Positions 43,488-51,912 of a stretch of DNA of 64,000 nt are shown piece after piece. The number at the start of each line of letters is the position of its first letter. Position 1 is the first letter of the stretch. The notes under the pieces are model-generated. The model saw only the letters and a list, made by a program, of their open reading frames with translations. It had not been told where the DNA came from and did no database searches. Origin of the DNA: Streptomyces sp. S4.7 (GTDB lineage: Bacteria > Actinomycetota > Actinomycetes > Streptomycetales > Streptomycetaceae); assembly GCF_010384365.1 (NCBI RefSeq), contig NZ_CP048397.1, positions 6,262,001 to 6,326,000 on the forward strand, in the 5' to 3' direction. A program made the translations under genes and the position numbers.

Positions 43488-45134
43488 TCAGCCGACCGCC
43501 CGCGCGCGCGTCACCACCGACTCCAGGTCCAGACTGTGCGGCAGCGTGCCGAAGGCCGTACCCCAGTCCCCGCCGAGCCGTGACGCGCAGAACGCGTCCG
43601 CGACCGCCGGCGGCGCCCACCGCACCAGCAGCGACCCCTGGAGCACCAGCGCCATCCGCTCCACCAGCCGTCGCGCGCGGGCCTCGACACCGTCCAGATC
43701 GGCGAGTTCGGTCAGCAGGTCCTTGATCGCCCCGTCCAGCCGGTGGTCCGCGCCGCGCGCCCTGCCCACCTCCTGGAGGAACGCGTTCAGCGCCTCGGGC
43801 TCGCGCTGGAGCGCGCGCAGCACGTCGAGCGCCTGCACATTGCCCGAACCCTCCCAGATCGAGTTGAGCGGCGACTCGCGCAACAGCCGCGGCATCCCCG
43901 ACTCCTCGACGTAACCGTTGCCGCCCAGACACTCCAGCGCCTCGGCCGCGACCGGTGTACACCGCTTCGTCACCCAGTACTTGGCCGTCGGCACCGCGAG
44001 CCGCAGAAACGCCCGCTCCGTCTCCGAGCCGGTGCTCTGCACCGCGTCCTGCGCCGCCGCCAGCCGCAGAGCCAGCGTCGTCGCGGCCTCCGACTCCAGC
44101 GCCAGATCGGCCAGTACGTTGCGCATCAGCGGCTTGTCGATCAACTCACCGCCGAACGCGCTGCGGTACGCGGCGTGATGGACCGCCTGCGCGACCGACT
44201 GCCGCATCAGCGCCGCCGATCCGAGCACACAGTCCACCCGCGTCGCCGCCACCATCTCGATGATGGTGCGCACCCCGCGCCCCTCCTCGCCGACCCGGCG
44301 GGCCCACGTGCCGTCGAACTCCACCTCGCTCGACGCGTTCGACCTGTTGCCCAGCTTCTCCTTCAGTCGCTGGATCAGGAACACGTTGCGCGTGCCGTCC
44401 GGCAGCACCCGGGGCACGAGGAAGCACGTCAGCCCGGCCGGCGCCTGAGCCAGCACCAGGAACCCGTCGCACATCGGCGCCGAACAGAACCACTTGTGTC
44501 CGGTGAGCAGATACTCGCCGTCGGCGTCGAGCGGCCTCGCGGCCGTCGTGTTGGCCCGTACGTCGCTGCCGCCCTGCTTCTCGGTCATGCCCATCCCGAA
44601 CAGCGCCCCGGCCTTCTCGGCGGCGGGCCGCAGACCGGGTTCGTACCGGTGCGAGGTGAGCCGCGGCTCCCACTCGGCGGCCAGGGCCGGCTCCGTACGC
44701 AGCGCGGGCACCGCCGCGTGCGTCATGGACAGCGGACAGCCGTTCCCGGCCTCTGCCTGCGTCCACACGTAGAACCCGGCGGCCCGGCGCAGATGCCCGT
44801 CAGACCTGCCCCAGGCGTCCGTGAGCCCCGCCGACACCGCCCGGTCCAGGAGTTGGTGCCAGGCCGGATGGAACTCCACCTCGTCGATCCGGTTGCCGTA
44901 CCGGTCGTGGGTACGCAGCTTCGGCGGATTCTCGTTGGCCAGGGTCCCCCACTCCTGGGTCCGCGCCGAACCGGCCTCCAGGCCGAGCGCGGACAGCTCC
45001 GACCGCGCCTCGTCGAGGACTTCGGGGGTGGAGTGCCGCTCCAGCCCTTCCGTGAGGACCCGGTCGCCGGTGAAGACGTCGTACCCCACCAGGGGCGGAA
45101 CCTGGTTGGTCACTGTGTGAGTGCTGGCAGTCAT
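43488..45134 (-). CDS. Acyl-CoA dehydrogenase (AidB-like)
   Basis: 548-aa FAD-dependent acyl-CoA dehydrogenase-fold protein. The extended N-terminus (LVGYDVFTGDRVLTEGLERH) and the segments GMGMTEKQGGSDVRANTT, LTGHKWFCSAPMCDGFLVLAQ and ECLGGNGYVEESGMPRLLRESPLNSIWEGSG are typical of the AidB/DNA-alkylation-response subgroup rather than beta-oxidation enzymes. ATG at 45134; the 17 codons upstream are not conserved. Its start is only 17 bp from the divergent YihY start, and the shared -10 suggests a leaderless transcript. Confidence 0.9.
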   Translation of the reverse strand: MTASTHTVTNQVPPLVGYDVFTGDRVLTEGLERHSTPEVLDEARSELSALGLEAGSARTQEWGTLANENPPKLRTHDRYGNRIDEVEFHPAWHQLLDRAVSAGLTDAWGRSDGHLRRAAGFYVWTQAEAGNGCPLSMTHAAVPALRTEPALAAEWEPRLTSHRYEPGLRPAAEKAGALFGMGMTEKQGGSDVRANTTAARPLDADGEYLLTGHKWFCSAPMCDGFLVLAQAPAGLTCFLVPRVLPDGTRNVFLIQRLKEKLGNRSNASSEVEFDGTWARRVGEEGRGVRTIIEMVAATRVDCVLGSAALMRQSVAQAVHHAAYRSAFGGELIDKPLMRNVLADLALESEAATTLALRLAAAQDAVQSTGSETERAFLRLAVPTAKYWVTKRCTPVAAEALECLGGNGYVEESGMPRLLRESPLNSIWEGSGNVQALDVLRALQREPEALNAFLQEVGRARGADHRLDGAIKDLLTELADLDGVEARARRLVERMALVLQGSLLVRWAPPAVADAFCASRLGGDWGTAFGTLPHSLDLESVVTRARAVG

Positions 45135-45139
45135 GCCGC

Positions 45140-45146
45140 TACGGTA
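45140..45146. promoter_or_regulatory. Shared symmetric -10 element of a divergent promoter
   Basis: TACGGTA on the plus strand reads TACCGTA on the minus strand, so both directions have a TANNNT -10 hexamer. The plus hexamer (45140-45145) ends 7 nt before the GTG at 45152; the minus hexamer (45146-45141) ends 7 nt before the ATG at 45134. Both genes would therefore have leaderless mRNAs starting at their first codon. Confidence 0.55.
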
Positions 45147-45151
45147 AGGAG

Positions 45152-46285
45152 GTGCAGGCAGCAAACGAAACACCCGAGCGGCCATCGGGCCGGCTCCGCC
45201 GGGTCCGTGCCCTCTACCGCAATGTCTCCAAGCGGAGGATGACCTGGCTGCTGCTGAAGGACACGGTCAACTCGTGCATCGAGTACCGGATTCTCGGTCT
45301 CGCCGCGGAGGCCGCGTTCTTCACGCTGCTCTCCCTGCCGCCGTTGATGATGGGTCTCCTCGGCCTGCTCGGGTACATAGACGACTGGACCAACACCACC
45401 ACGGTGGCCTCGATCGAGGAGAACATCCTCACCGCGGTCGGCACGGTCCTCTCGGACCGCGGCGTCGACCAGATCGCGAGACCGCTGCTGGCGGACGTCA
45501 CACACGGCGGACGCCCCGACCTCATCTCCATCGGTTTCGCCATCGCCCTCTGGTCGGGCTCCCGCGCGGTGAACGTCTTCATCGACACGATCACCGTGAT
45601 GTACGGACTCGACGGGCGCCGCGGCATCGTCGCCACCCGGCTGCTCGCCTTCCTCCTCTACATCGTGGCGCTGCTCATCGGGGCCGTGGTGCTGCCCCTC
45701 GCGGTGGTCGGGCCCGACAGGGTCGTCGACATCATCCCGTGGGGCACGGAGGTCGCCAGCGTCCTGTACTGGCCGGTGGTGATCCTGCTCTCCGTCGCCT
45801 TCCTGACCACGCTCTACCACGTGTCGGTGCCCGCGCGTTCGCCGTGGATAGAGGACGTGCCGGGCGCGCTCGTCGCCCTCGCGATGTGGGTCTTCGGCAG
45901 CTTCCTGCTGAGGATCTACCTCACCAGCACGGTCGAGGGCCCCACCATCTACGGATCGCTCGCCGCCCCCATCGCGGTCCTGCTGTGGATCGGGATCTCG
46001 GCCTTCGCGGTCCTGGTCGGCGCGGCGGTCAACGCCGCCATCGACCGGGTCTGGCCGTCCGTCGCCACGGCGGCGGCCCGCGCGGCCAACGAGCGCCTGC
46101 GCGCCGCGCACGCGGCGGAGCAGGTGGCGAGGACCGAGGCGCTGTCGGGGGAGCCGGACGACGGCGAGTACGGCCCCGACCCGGACATGCCCTCCGAATT
46201 CCCCGAGAGATGGTCCCGCTTCCTGCCGCCGGACGATCTGAAGTCACGGTTCCACTCGGGCCGCGACAAGGAGCAGCGGCCGTGA
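45152..46285 (+). CDS. YihY/BrkB family membrane protein
   Basis: 377-aa inner-membrane protein with about six hydrophobic segments: EAAFFTLLSLPPLMMGLLGLLGYI, RLLAFLLYIVALLIGAVVLPLA, VLYWPVVILLSVAFLTTLYHVS, GALVALAMWVFGSFLLRIYL and APIAVLLWIGISAFAVLVGAAVNA. The family was once called ribonuclease BN, but no nuclease activity is expected; function is uncertain. The C-terminal 90 residues are charged and cytoplasmic. The GTG overlaps an AAGGAGG tract too close to act as its ribosome site, which fits the leaderless model; an ATG at codon 30 is an alternative. Confidence 0.88.
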   Translation: MQAANETPERPSGRLRRVRALYRNVSKRRMTWLLLKDTVNSCIEYRILGLAAEAAFFTLLSLPPLMMGLLGLLGYIDDWTNTTTVASIEENILTAVGTVLSDRGVDQIARPLLADVTHGGRPDLISIGFAIALWSGSRAVNVFIDTITVMYGLDGRRGIVATRLLAFLLYIVALLIGAVVLPLAVVGPDRVVDIIPWGTEVASVLYWPVVILLSVAFLTTLYHVSVPARSPWIEDVPGALVALAMWVFGSFLLRIYLTSTVEGPTIYGSLAAPIAVLLWIGISAFAVLVGAAVNAAIDRVWPSVATAAARAANERLRAAHAAEQVARTEALSGEPDDGEYGPDPDMPSEFPERWSRFLPPDDLKSRFHSGRDKEQRP

Positions 46286-46329
46286 TCTCCGCCGGGGGGG
46301 CCACGGGGCGGCGCCGGTAACCTGGAGGT

Positions 46330-47082
46330 GTGTACAGCGAACGGGCGTCGCACGCCGAGGGCGTCGTCGTATGGGCGCGGACGGCGCCCGGGCGGGACGA
46401 GGGCCCCGTCTACCCCGTCCTGCCGGACGGCTGCATGGATCTTCTCTGGACCGGCGGCCGGCTGAGCGTCGCGGGACCCGACACGCACGCCTTCGCCCCG
46501 AAGCTGTCGGACGGCGGTGGCGGCTTCGCCGATGTCGTCGGGGTCCGCTTCGCGCCCGGCGTGGCGCCCGCGCTGCTGGGCGTACCGGCGCACGAGCTGC
46601 GCGATCAGCGCGTGGCACTCGCCGACCTGTGGCCGGGCCCTCAGGCACGCGAGATCGCCGAGCGCGTCGCCGCCGCCACCGACCCGGCCGCCGCCCTGGA
46701 AACGGTGGCACTGCGCCGGGTTGCCGTCACCGGACCGCCCGACCCGCTGCTGCGCGCCGTCGTCGACGGGCTGGAGGCCGGGCACACGGTCGCCTCCGTC
46801 GCGGACACCGTCGGACTCGGCACCCGCGGGCTGCACCGCCGCTCACTGGACGCCTTCGGCTACGGACCCAAGACCCTGGGCCGCGTCCTGCGGCTCCAGC
46901 GCGCGCTCACGCTCGTACGGGCCTCGGTGCCCTACGCGGAGGCGGCCGTCGCCGCCGGCTGCGCCGACCAGGCGCATCTCGCCAGGGAGACGCGCGATCT
47001 GACCGGGCTGACGCTCGGTGCCTACGAGGCGTTGGCGAAGAGCGAGACTCCGCAGCCGTCCGGGTCGAGCACGACCGCGTAG
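46330..47082 (+). CDS. AraC-family transcriptional regulator
   Basis: 250-aa regulator with an N-terminal domain of the type seen in short AraC proteins (VYPVLPDGCMDLLWTGGRLSVAGPDTHAF) and a C-terminal double helix-turn-helix (AGHTVASVADTVGLGTRGLHRR, FGYGPKTLGRVLRLQRAL, AEAAVAAGCADQAHLARETRDLTG). The last about 20 codons overlap the 3' end of the convergent VOC gene by 61 bp. AraC-VOC pairs of this type are common in Streptomyces, so it may control the neighbour. Confidence 0.9.
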   Translation: MYSERASHAEGVVVWARTAPGRDEGPVYPVLPDGCMDLLWTGGRLSVAGPDTHAFAPKLSDGGGGFADVVGVRFAPGVAPALLGVPAHELRDQRVALADLWPGPQAREIAERVAAATDPAAALETVALRRVAVTGPPDPLLRAVVDGLEAGHTVASVADTVGLGTRGLHRRSLDAFGYGPKTLGRVLRLQRALTLVRASVPYAEAAVAAGCADQAHLARETRDLTGLTLGAYEALAKSETPQPSGSSTTA

Positions 47083-47414
47083 CGCTGGCCCCAGTCCGCG
47101 TTCCACGGCTTGAGGTGCCCGCGGTACCCGGCGCCGGTCAGCTCCGCGTAGACCGCGTCGACGTCGGCGGGACTGTCGCAGAGGAAGTTGAGGCCCAGCC
47201 GGTCGCCGGTCGACGGCGGGGTCCAGTCGGGGTCGAACGAGCGCACGACGTCCTCCGTGTCCCACGCCAGCCGCATTCCGCCGGGCAGGGCGGCCTCCAC
47301 ATGGGGAGCGGTGTCCGCGTCGGCCGGGATGTCCAGGCCGAGCCTGCGGTAGAAGGCGAGTGAGGCCGCCATGTCGGAGGTGACGATGCCGATCAGATCG
47401 AGTCGTGGAGTCAT
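47022..47414 (-). CDS. VOC family (glyoxalase-like) protein
   Basis: 130-aa single vicinal-oxygen-chelate protein: two beta-alpha-beta-beta-beta modules, DLIGIVTSDMAASLAFYRRLGLDIP and VDAVYAELTGAGYRGHLKPWNADWGQRYAVVLDPDGCGVSLF. Members are dioxygenases, isomerases, thiol transferases or binding proteins such as bleomycin-binding proteins; the substrate is unknown. Convergent with, and overlapping, the AraC gene. Confidence 0.9.
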   Translation of the reverse strand: MTPRLDLIGIVTSDMAASLAFYRRLGLDIPADADTAPHVEAALPGGMRLAWDTEDVVRSFDPDWTPPSTGDRLGLNFLCDSPADVDAVYAELTGAGYRGHLKPWNADWGQRYAVVLDPDGCGVSLFANAS

Positions 47415-47494
47415 GCGCCCAAAGTAGGCGCGGTCCGTCGCGACGGTCTTGAACGAATCGGACAGGACGTCGACGCCCCCTCCACCGGCCCCCT

Positions 47495-47524
47495 TTCGCG
47501 GCGGGGGCGTTCGCGGCGGGGGCG
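47495..47524. repeat. Tandem 15-bp duplication in the kinase promoter region
   Basis: TTCGCGGCGGGGGCG occurs twice without a gap (47495-47509, 47510-47524), 19 bp upstream of the histidine-kinase GTG. A TAGCCT -10-like box is at 47534-47539. Confidence 0.8.
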
Positions 47525-47543
47525 GATCACATAGCCTCGAACG

Positions 47544-49244
47544 GTGCGGTGGTGGGGTGGGACGAGCAGCGATAGAGCCCGGGACGGCGGTACGGGCGCG
47601 CGGAGCGGTACGGGCGGTTGGACGGTGGTCGGCCCCGCCGTGCGCGACACCGCCCTGTGGCTCGCCCTGGCCGGGGTCGCGCTCGTCTGGTTCGTGGGCC
47701 ACCCCGAGTCCTCCGTCGCGCTGGAACTGGTGCTGCCCCTGGCCGTTCTCGCCGTCGCGATCCCGGGCCGCCGCCGGTGGCCGGTGGCCGCCGTGTTCGC
47801 GGTCAACGCGCTGTGCGCGATCGGCCTCGCGCACCCGGTCACGCCGGCCAACGCGTACATCGTGGCGCTGGCCGTCTCGGCCTATCTCCTTGGCACCGGA
47901 CCGACCACCACCCGCTCCGCGCTGCCGGCCTTCGGCGGCTGCCTGGCGCTCGACCTGGTGCTCTGCGCCGCGCTGGGCGGGGGAGCGGTGTGGTGGTACT
48001 ACACGCTGACGGCCTTCCCCCTGGCGCTGCTGGTGCCCTGGCTCTTCGGCCGCTACTGGCAGGCACAGCTCGCTTTCGTACGCGGCGGCTGGCAGCGGGC
48101 GCAACTCCTGGAACGCCAGCAGCGGCTCGTCGCCGAACAGGCCCGGCTGCGGGAACGGACCCGGATCGCCGCCGACATGCACGACTCGCTCGGGCACGAG
48201 CTGAGCCTCATCGCGCTACGGGCCGGCGCCCTGGAACTCTCACCCACGCTGACCGGCCGGGACCGGGCGGATCTCGGCGAGTTGCGGGCCGCCGTGTCGG
48301 ACGCGGTCGGTCATCTGCGGGACACCGTGGGGGTGTTGCGCGACGACGAGGGAGACCGGGCCGCCGCGCCGACGGACGAGTCCGTCGAGGAACTGGTCGA
48401 CCGGGCGCGGGACTCCGGCGTCACGGTGGACCTGCGGCGCGACGGCGTACCGGCGCCCCCGGGCCTCTCCCCGCTCGTCGACCGCGCCGTCTACCGGGTG
48501 GTGCGTGAGTCGCTGACCAACGCGGCCAAGCACGCGCCCGGAGGCGCGGTACGGGTGCGGATCACGCACGAGGGAGGGCGGACGGACGTACGGGTGACCA
48601 ACGCGGCCGGGGACGCGGGAAAGTCGCTCCCACCGTCGCGCCCGGTGTCGGGAGGGCACGGTCTGACGGGGCTGCGGGAGCGGGTAGGGGTGGTGGGCGG
48701 GACGCTGCGGGCCGCGCCGCGGGGGACCGGGTTCGAGGTCGCCGCGACGATGCCGGACCGGGTGGGCCAGGACCGGCCGCTGCGGCAGTCCGGGGCCGTT
48801 ACCGATCCCGACACCGAGTCCTGCGCCGAGTCGGGGTCGGCATCGGAGTCGGGGTCGGAGTCGGTACGACAGCTCACCACCGCCCGGCGAAGGGCCAGGC
48901 TGCGCTTCGCCGCCGCGTTCGTGGTGCCCGGCGGATTCGGGCTGATCACCCTGGGTTCCGCCGCTTACGCCGCGTTCCAGCTCGCGACCTGTGTGCTGCG
49001 GCCCGCCGACTACGCCCAGCTCCAAGTGGGGGGTGACCGCGCCGAGTTCGCGAACGTCCTGCCGGCGCGGCAGTTCCCCTACGTCTCCGACTCCGTCAAG
49101 GCCCGTCCCCGCCCCGCCGGAACCACCTGCGCGTACTACCGGTCCAGCGGCAGCCTGCTCGACCAGGTGGACGTCTACCGCCTCTGCTACAGCGGGTCCC
49201 GGCTGGTCTCCAAGGACGTCGTGCCCGGGTCGGGCAGTGGGTGA
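47544..49244 (+). CDS. NarL-type sensor histidine kinase with C-terminal membrane extension
   Basis: 566-aa protein. Four or five hydrophobic segments cover residues about 30-180. The HisKA_3 dimerisation region has the phospho-acceptor His213 in DMHDSLGHELSLIALRAG. The HATPase domain shows ESLTNAAKHAPGG and GHGLTGLRERVGVVGG (to about 405). After a Ser/Glu-rich linker the protein continues with another membrane segment (FVVPGGFGLITLGSAAYAAF) and about 90 residues with Cys, probably extracytoplasmic. Such an extension is unusual in this class. The likely partner is the response regulator at 51122, beyond an ABC exporter on the other strand. Confidence 0.9.
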   Translation: MRWWGGTSSDRARDGGTGARSGTGGWTVVGPAVRDTALWLALAGVALVWFVGHPESSVALELVLPLAVLAVAIPGRRRWPVAAVFAVNALCAIGLAHPVTPANAYIVALAVSAYLLGTGPTTTRSALPAFGGCLALDLVLCAALGGGAVWWYYTLTAFPLALLVPWLFGRYWQAQLAFVRGGWQRAQLLERQQRLVAEQARLRERTRIAADMHDSLGHELSLIALRAGALELSPTLTGRDRADLGELRAAVSDAVGHLRDTVGVLRDDEGDRAAAPTDESVEELVDRARDSGVTVDLRRDGVPAPPGLSPLVDRAVYRVVRESLTNAAKHAPGGAVRVRITHEGGRTDVRVTNAAGDAGKSLPPSRPVSGGHGLTGLRERVGVVGGTLRAAPRGTGFEVAATMPDRVGQDRPLRQSGAVTDPDTESCAESGSASESGSESVRQLTTARRRARLRFAAAFVVPGGFGLITLGSAAYAAFQLATCVLRPADYAQLQVGGDRAEFANVLPARQFPYVSDSVKARPRPAGTTCAYYRSSGSLLDQVDVYRLCYSGSRLVSKDVVPGSGSG

Positions 49245-49265
49245 CGGCGTCGTGCCGCCGCCGGG

Positions 49266-50048
49266 CTACGCGTCGCGCCGCCGCAGCACCTCGCGTCCGA
49301 TCAGATGCCCGGCGGCCGCCCACCCCGCCACGATCAGGAAGCCCACCACCCGCGGATACGGCGCGTCGTCGGCCAGCATGGCGTGCGTGCCCGCGCCGTG
49401 CGGCAGACGGTCGTTGACGGCTCGCAGCACATCGCCGCCCAGCCCCACCAGCACGGTCGGCACGCCGTAGAGCAGCAGGAAGAGCACCGTCAGCACCGCG
49501 GCCGGCGCCCGCAGGGCGAAGGACACCCCCACCGTCAGCGCCGCCACCAGCGCCAAGTAGCAGCCCAGCAGGAGCACTTGACCGAGCACCCCGGCGGCGT
49601 CGAACGTCGCCCGGCCCTCGAACGACGCCCACGCCACGGCCGTTCCCAGCACCCCGAACAGCACACCGGCCACGAACGCCACCGCCGCCGTGACCACCGC
49701 CTTGGCCAGCTCGACCCGGTGCCTGACCGGCACCCACAGCAGCGTCGCGCGCACGCCGGTCGTCGCGTACTCGCTCGTCACCGTGGTCATCGCCAGGACC
49801 ACCACCACGAACTGCACCAGCACCGCCGCGGTCACCGGCGCGTTGCCGACCGGCTGGACGGGATGGTCGTTGACACGGGCGATGGCGCCGTAGTAGAAGG
49901 TGAACACCCCCATCAGCAGCGCGCCCGCGACCAGGCACGCATAGGCGGCCCGCACCGTCCACAACTTGGTCCACTCGGCGGCCACCGCCCCCGGGAACCC
50001 GCCCCCGCCCGGCGTGCTCCCGCCCGCCGGGCCGCCCCCGTCCCTCAT
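49266..50048 (-). CDS. ABC-2 type transporter permease
   Basis: 260-aa membrane protein with about six hydrophobic segments (YACLVAGALLMGVFTFYYGA, VTAAVLVQFVVVVLAMTTVTSEYA, VTAAVAFVAGVLFGVLGTAV and others). The EWTKLWTVRAAY start and VTSEYATTGVRATLLWVPVRHRVELAKA are typical of ABC-2 permeases of Streptomyces two-component-linked exporters. The ATG overlaps the ATPase stop by 4 nt. A Gly/Pro-rich stretch precedes the first membrane segment. Substrate unknown; peptide or antibiotic export or resistance is usual for this layout. Confidence 0.88.
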   Translation of the reverse strand: MRDGGGPAGGSTPGGGGFPGAVAAEWTKLWTVRAAYACLVAGALLMGVFTFYYGAIARVNDHPVQPVGNAPVTAAVLVQFVVVVLAMTTVTSEYATTGVRATLLWVPVRHRVELAKAVVTAAVAFVAGVLFGVLGTAVAWASFEGRATFDAAGVLGQVLLLGCYLALVAALTVGVSFALRAPAAVLTVLFLLLYGVPTVLVGLGGDVLRAVNDRLPHGAGTHAMLADDAPYPRVVGFLIVAGWAAAGHLIGREVLRRRDA

Positions 50049-50972
50049 GCCCCGGTCCCCGTCCCGGCCCCGTACTCCACGCTTCCGGCCGTCAGTTCCA
50101 TGTATGCCTGCTCCAACGAGGCGGATACCGACCGCAGTTCGTGCAGCCGCACCCCCAACCCGTACGCCGCGTCCCCCACTTCCCCGGCGGTGCGGCCCGT
50201 CACGATCAGCTCCGTGTCACCGGCCGGCGCAACCTCCGCGCCCTCCCGGGCCAGTCGGCCCATCAGCGCGCGCCGGTCGTCGGCGCCCGGGACCCCGACC
50301 CGCACGGAGGCTTGCGAGCTGTCGGCCGGGAAATCCGCCATCGCCGTGTCCGCGAGGAGCTTTCCCCTCCCGATGACGACGAGTTGATCGGCCGTCAGCT
50401 GCATCTCGCTCATGAGATGGCTGGAGAGGAAGACGGTGCGCCCCTTCGGCGGCCAGCGAGCGCATCAGCTCGCGTACCCAGCGCACCCCGTCCGGGTCGA
50501 GACCGTTGACGGGCTCGTCGAAGACGAGGACGCGCGGGTCGCCGAGCAGGGCTCCCGCGATGCCGAGCCGCTGGTACATGCCGAGCGAGAACGCCCCGGC
50601 GCGCTTGCGGGCCACCGACGCGAGTCCCACCAGCTCCAGGACCTCGTCCACCCGGCCCACCGGAACACCGTTGCTGCGGGCCTGCGCCGTCAGATGCCCG
50701 CGTGCGGAGCGCGCCGGGTGCAGGGCCTTCGCGTCCAGCAGCGCGCCGACCTCGCGCACGGGACGGCGCAGCGCCGCGTACGGCCTGCCGTCGATGAGAG
50801 CCGTGCCGGCGGTCGGGTGGTCGAGTCCGAGGATCATGCGCATGGTGGTCGACTTGCCGGCCCCGTTCGGGCCGAGGAAACCGGTCACCCGGCCTTCCGC
50901 GATGTCCAGTGTCAGACCGTCCACGGCGACGGTGCCGCCGTAGCGTTTGGTCAGCCCTCTCAGGGTGATCAC
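50045..50972 (-). pseudogene. ABC exporter ATPase, frameshifted
   Basis: The first about 170 codons (from 50972) encode a normal ATPase N-terminus: Walker A GPNGAGKST, signature FSLGMYQRLGIAGALLG, Walker B VLVFDEPVNGLDPDG. After SLAAEG the frame changes: within a run of four C on the plus strand (50441-50444), removal of one base would restore TVFLSSHLMSEMQLTADQ and the family C-terminus to 50045. The repaired gene would be about 309 codons. It is either a genuine single-base frameshift or a homopolymer sequencing error. Without repair, the H-loop His and the C-terminal domain are lost. Confidence 0.8.
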
Positions 50973-50991
50973 GTCTGTGCCCGTCCTTCTT

Positions 50992-51033
50992 CCGGTGATT
51001 CGTACCTGTCCTTCGGACGGTACGAATCACCGG
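50992..51033. promoter_or_regulatory. Long perfect hairpin/palindrome in the divergent promoter
   Basis: CCGGTGATTCGTACC (50992-51006) and its exact reverse complement (51019-51033) flank a centre that itself pairs (GTCC-TTC-GGAC). The 42-bp structure sits between the ABC exporter operon (start 50972) and the response regulator (start 51122). It could be the operator of the response regulator or an RNA hairpin in the exporter 5' leader. Confidence 0.6.
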
Positions 51034-51121
51034 TGCGCGCGCACATCCGGCGTTCGTCAGCGATCACACCCCCGACTTTCGTCGGGGACCCTGCGGTGAC
51101 CCTGCTCGGTACACTCCGCCC

Positions 51122-51790
51122 GTGGTGAGAGTGCTGGTGGCGGACGACGAGGCGCTGGTCCGCGCGGGAGTGCGCGCGATCCTCGCGCGGGATCCGGGGA
51201 TCGAGGTCGTCGCGGAGGCGGCCGACGGCCGGGACGCCGTCGACGCCGTACGCGAACACCGGCCGGACGTCGCCCTGTTGGACATCCAGATGCCGGTCCT
51301 CGACGGGATCCGCGCCGCGGAACGGATCCATCGGGAGCTGCCCGGTACGGCGGTGGTCATGCTGACGACCTTCGGCGAGGACGACTTCATCGCCCGCGCG
51401 CTGAGCGGCGGGGCCGACGGGTTCCTGCTCAAGGCGGACGACCCCGGGGAGCTGCTGGCGGGCGTGCACGCGGTGGCCGGGGGCGGCGCGTACCTCTCAC
51501 CGAGGGTCGCGGCCCGGGTCGTCGCGGGGCTGCGGGCCGGCGGGTCGGGTGCCGCGGCGGTGAGACCGCTGGCCGAGCGGCTGACCGGGCGCGAGCACGA
51601 TGTCCTGGCGCTGGTCGGCGCGGGGCTGTCCAACGCCGAGATCGGCGGACGCCTGCATCTGGTCGAGGGCACGGTGAAGGCCCATGTCAGCGCGATCCTG
51701 GCCAAGTTGGGCGTACGGAACCGGGTGGAGGCGGCGATCGCGGCGTACGAGGCGGGGCTGGTCGGCAGGGACCGCGACGACCGGTCCTGA
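51122..51790 (+). CDS. NarL/LuxR-type response regulator
   Basis: 222-aa regulator. The receiver domain has the acidic pocket VLVADDE, the phospho-acceptor Asp54 (ALLDIQMPVLDG) and the Lys in FLLKADDP. The C-terminal LuxR helix-turn-helix is LTGREHDVLALVGAGLSNAEIGGRLHL with VKAHVSAILAKLGVRNRVEAA. It is the expected partner of the kinase at 47544, and probably controls the divergent ABC exporter. GTG start at 51122. Confidence 0.94.
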   Translation: MVRVLVADDEALVRAGVRAILARDPGIEVVAEAADGRDAVDAVREHRPDVALLDIQMPVLDGIRAAERIHRELPGTAVVMLTTFGEDDFIARALSGGADGFLLKADDPGELLAGVHAVAGGGAYLSPRVAARVVAGLRAGGSGAAAVRPLAERLTGREHDVLALVGAGLSNAEIGGRLHLVEGTVKAHVSAILAKLGVRNRVEAAIAAYEAGLVGRDRDDRS

Positions 51791-51810
51791 GACCGGGCCG
51801 GACGCACGAC

Positions 51811-51839
51811 GGCGGGCCGCGCCTGGGGCGCGGCCCGCC
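51811..51839. terminator. Bidirectional stem-loop terminator
   Basis: GGCGGGCCGCGCC (51811-51823) pairs perfectly with GGCGCGGCCCGCC (51827-51839), loop TGG. It lies between the convergent response regulator and S1 protease genes. Confidence 0.75.
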
Positions 51840-51912
51840 GGGGACAACTGTCCCTGCGTCGTTCAGGGCTTCAGGGGATCGTCATCCCCCGGGGCCCGGA
51901 CGCCTCGGACGG

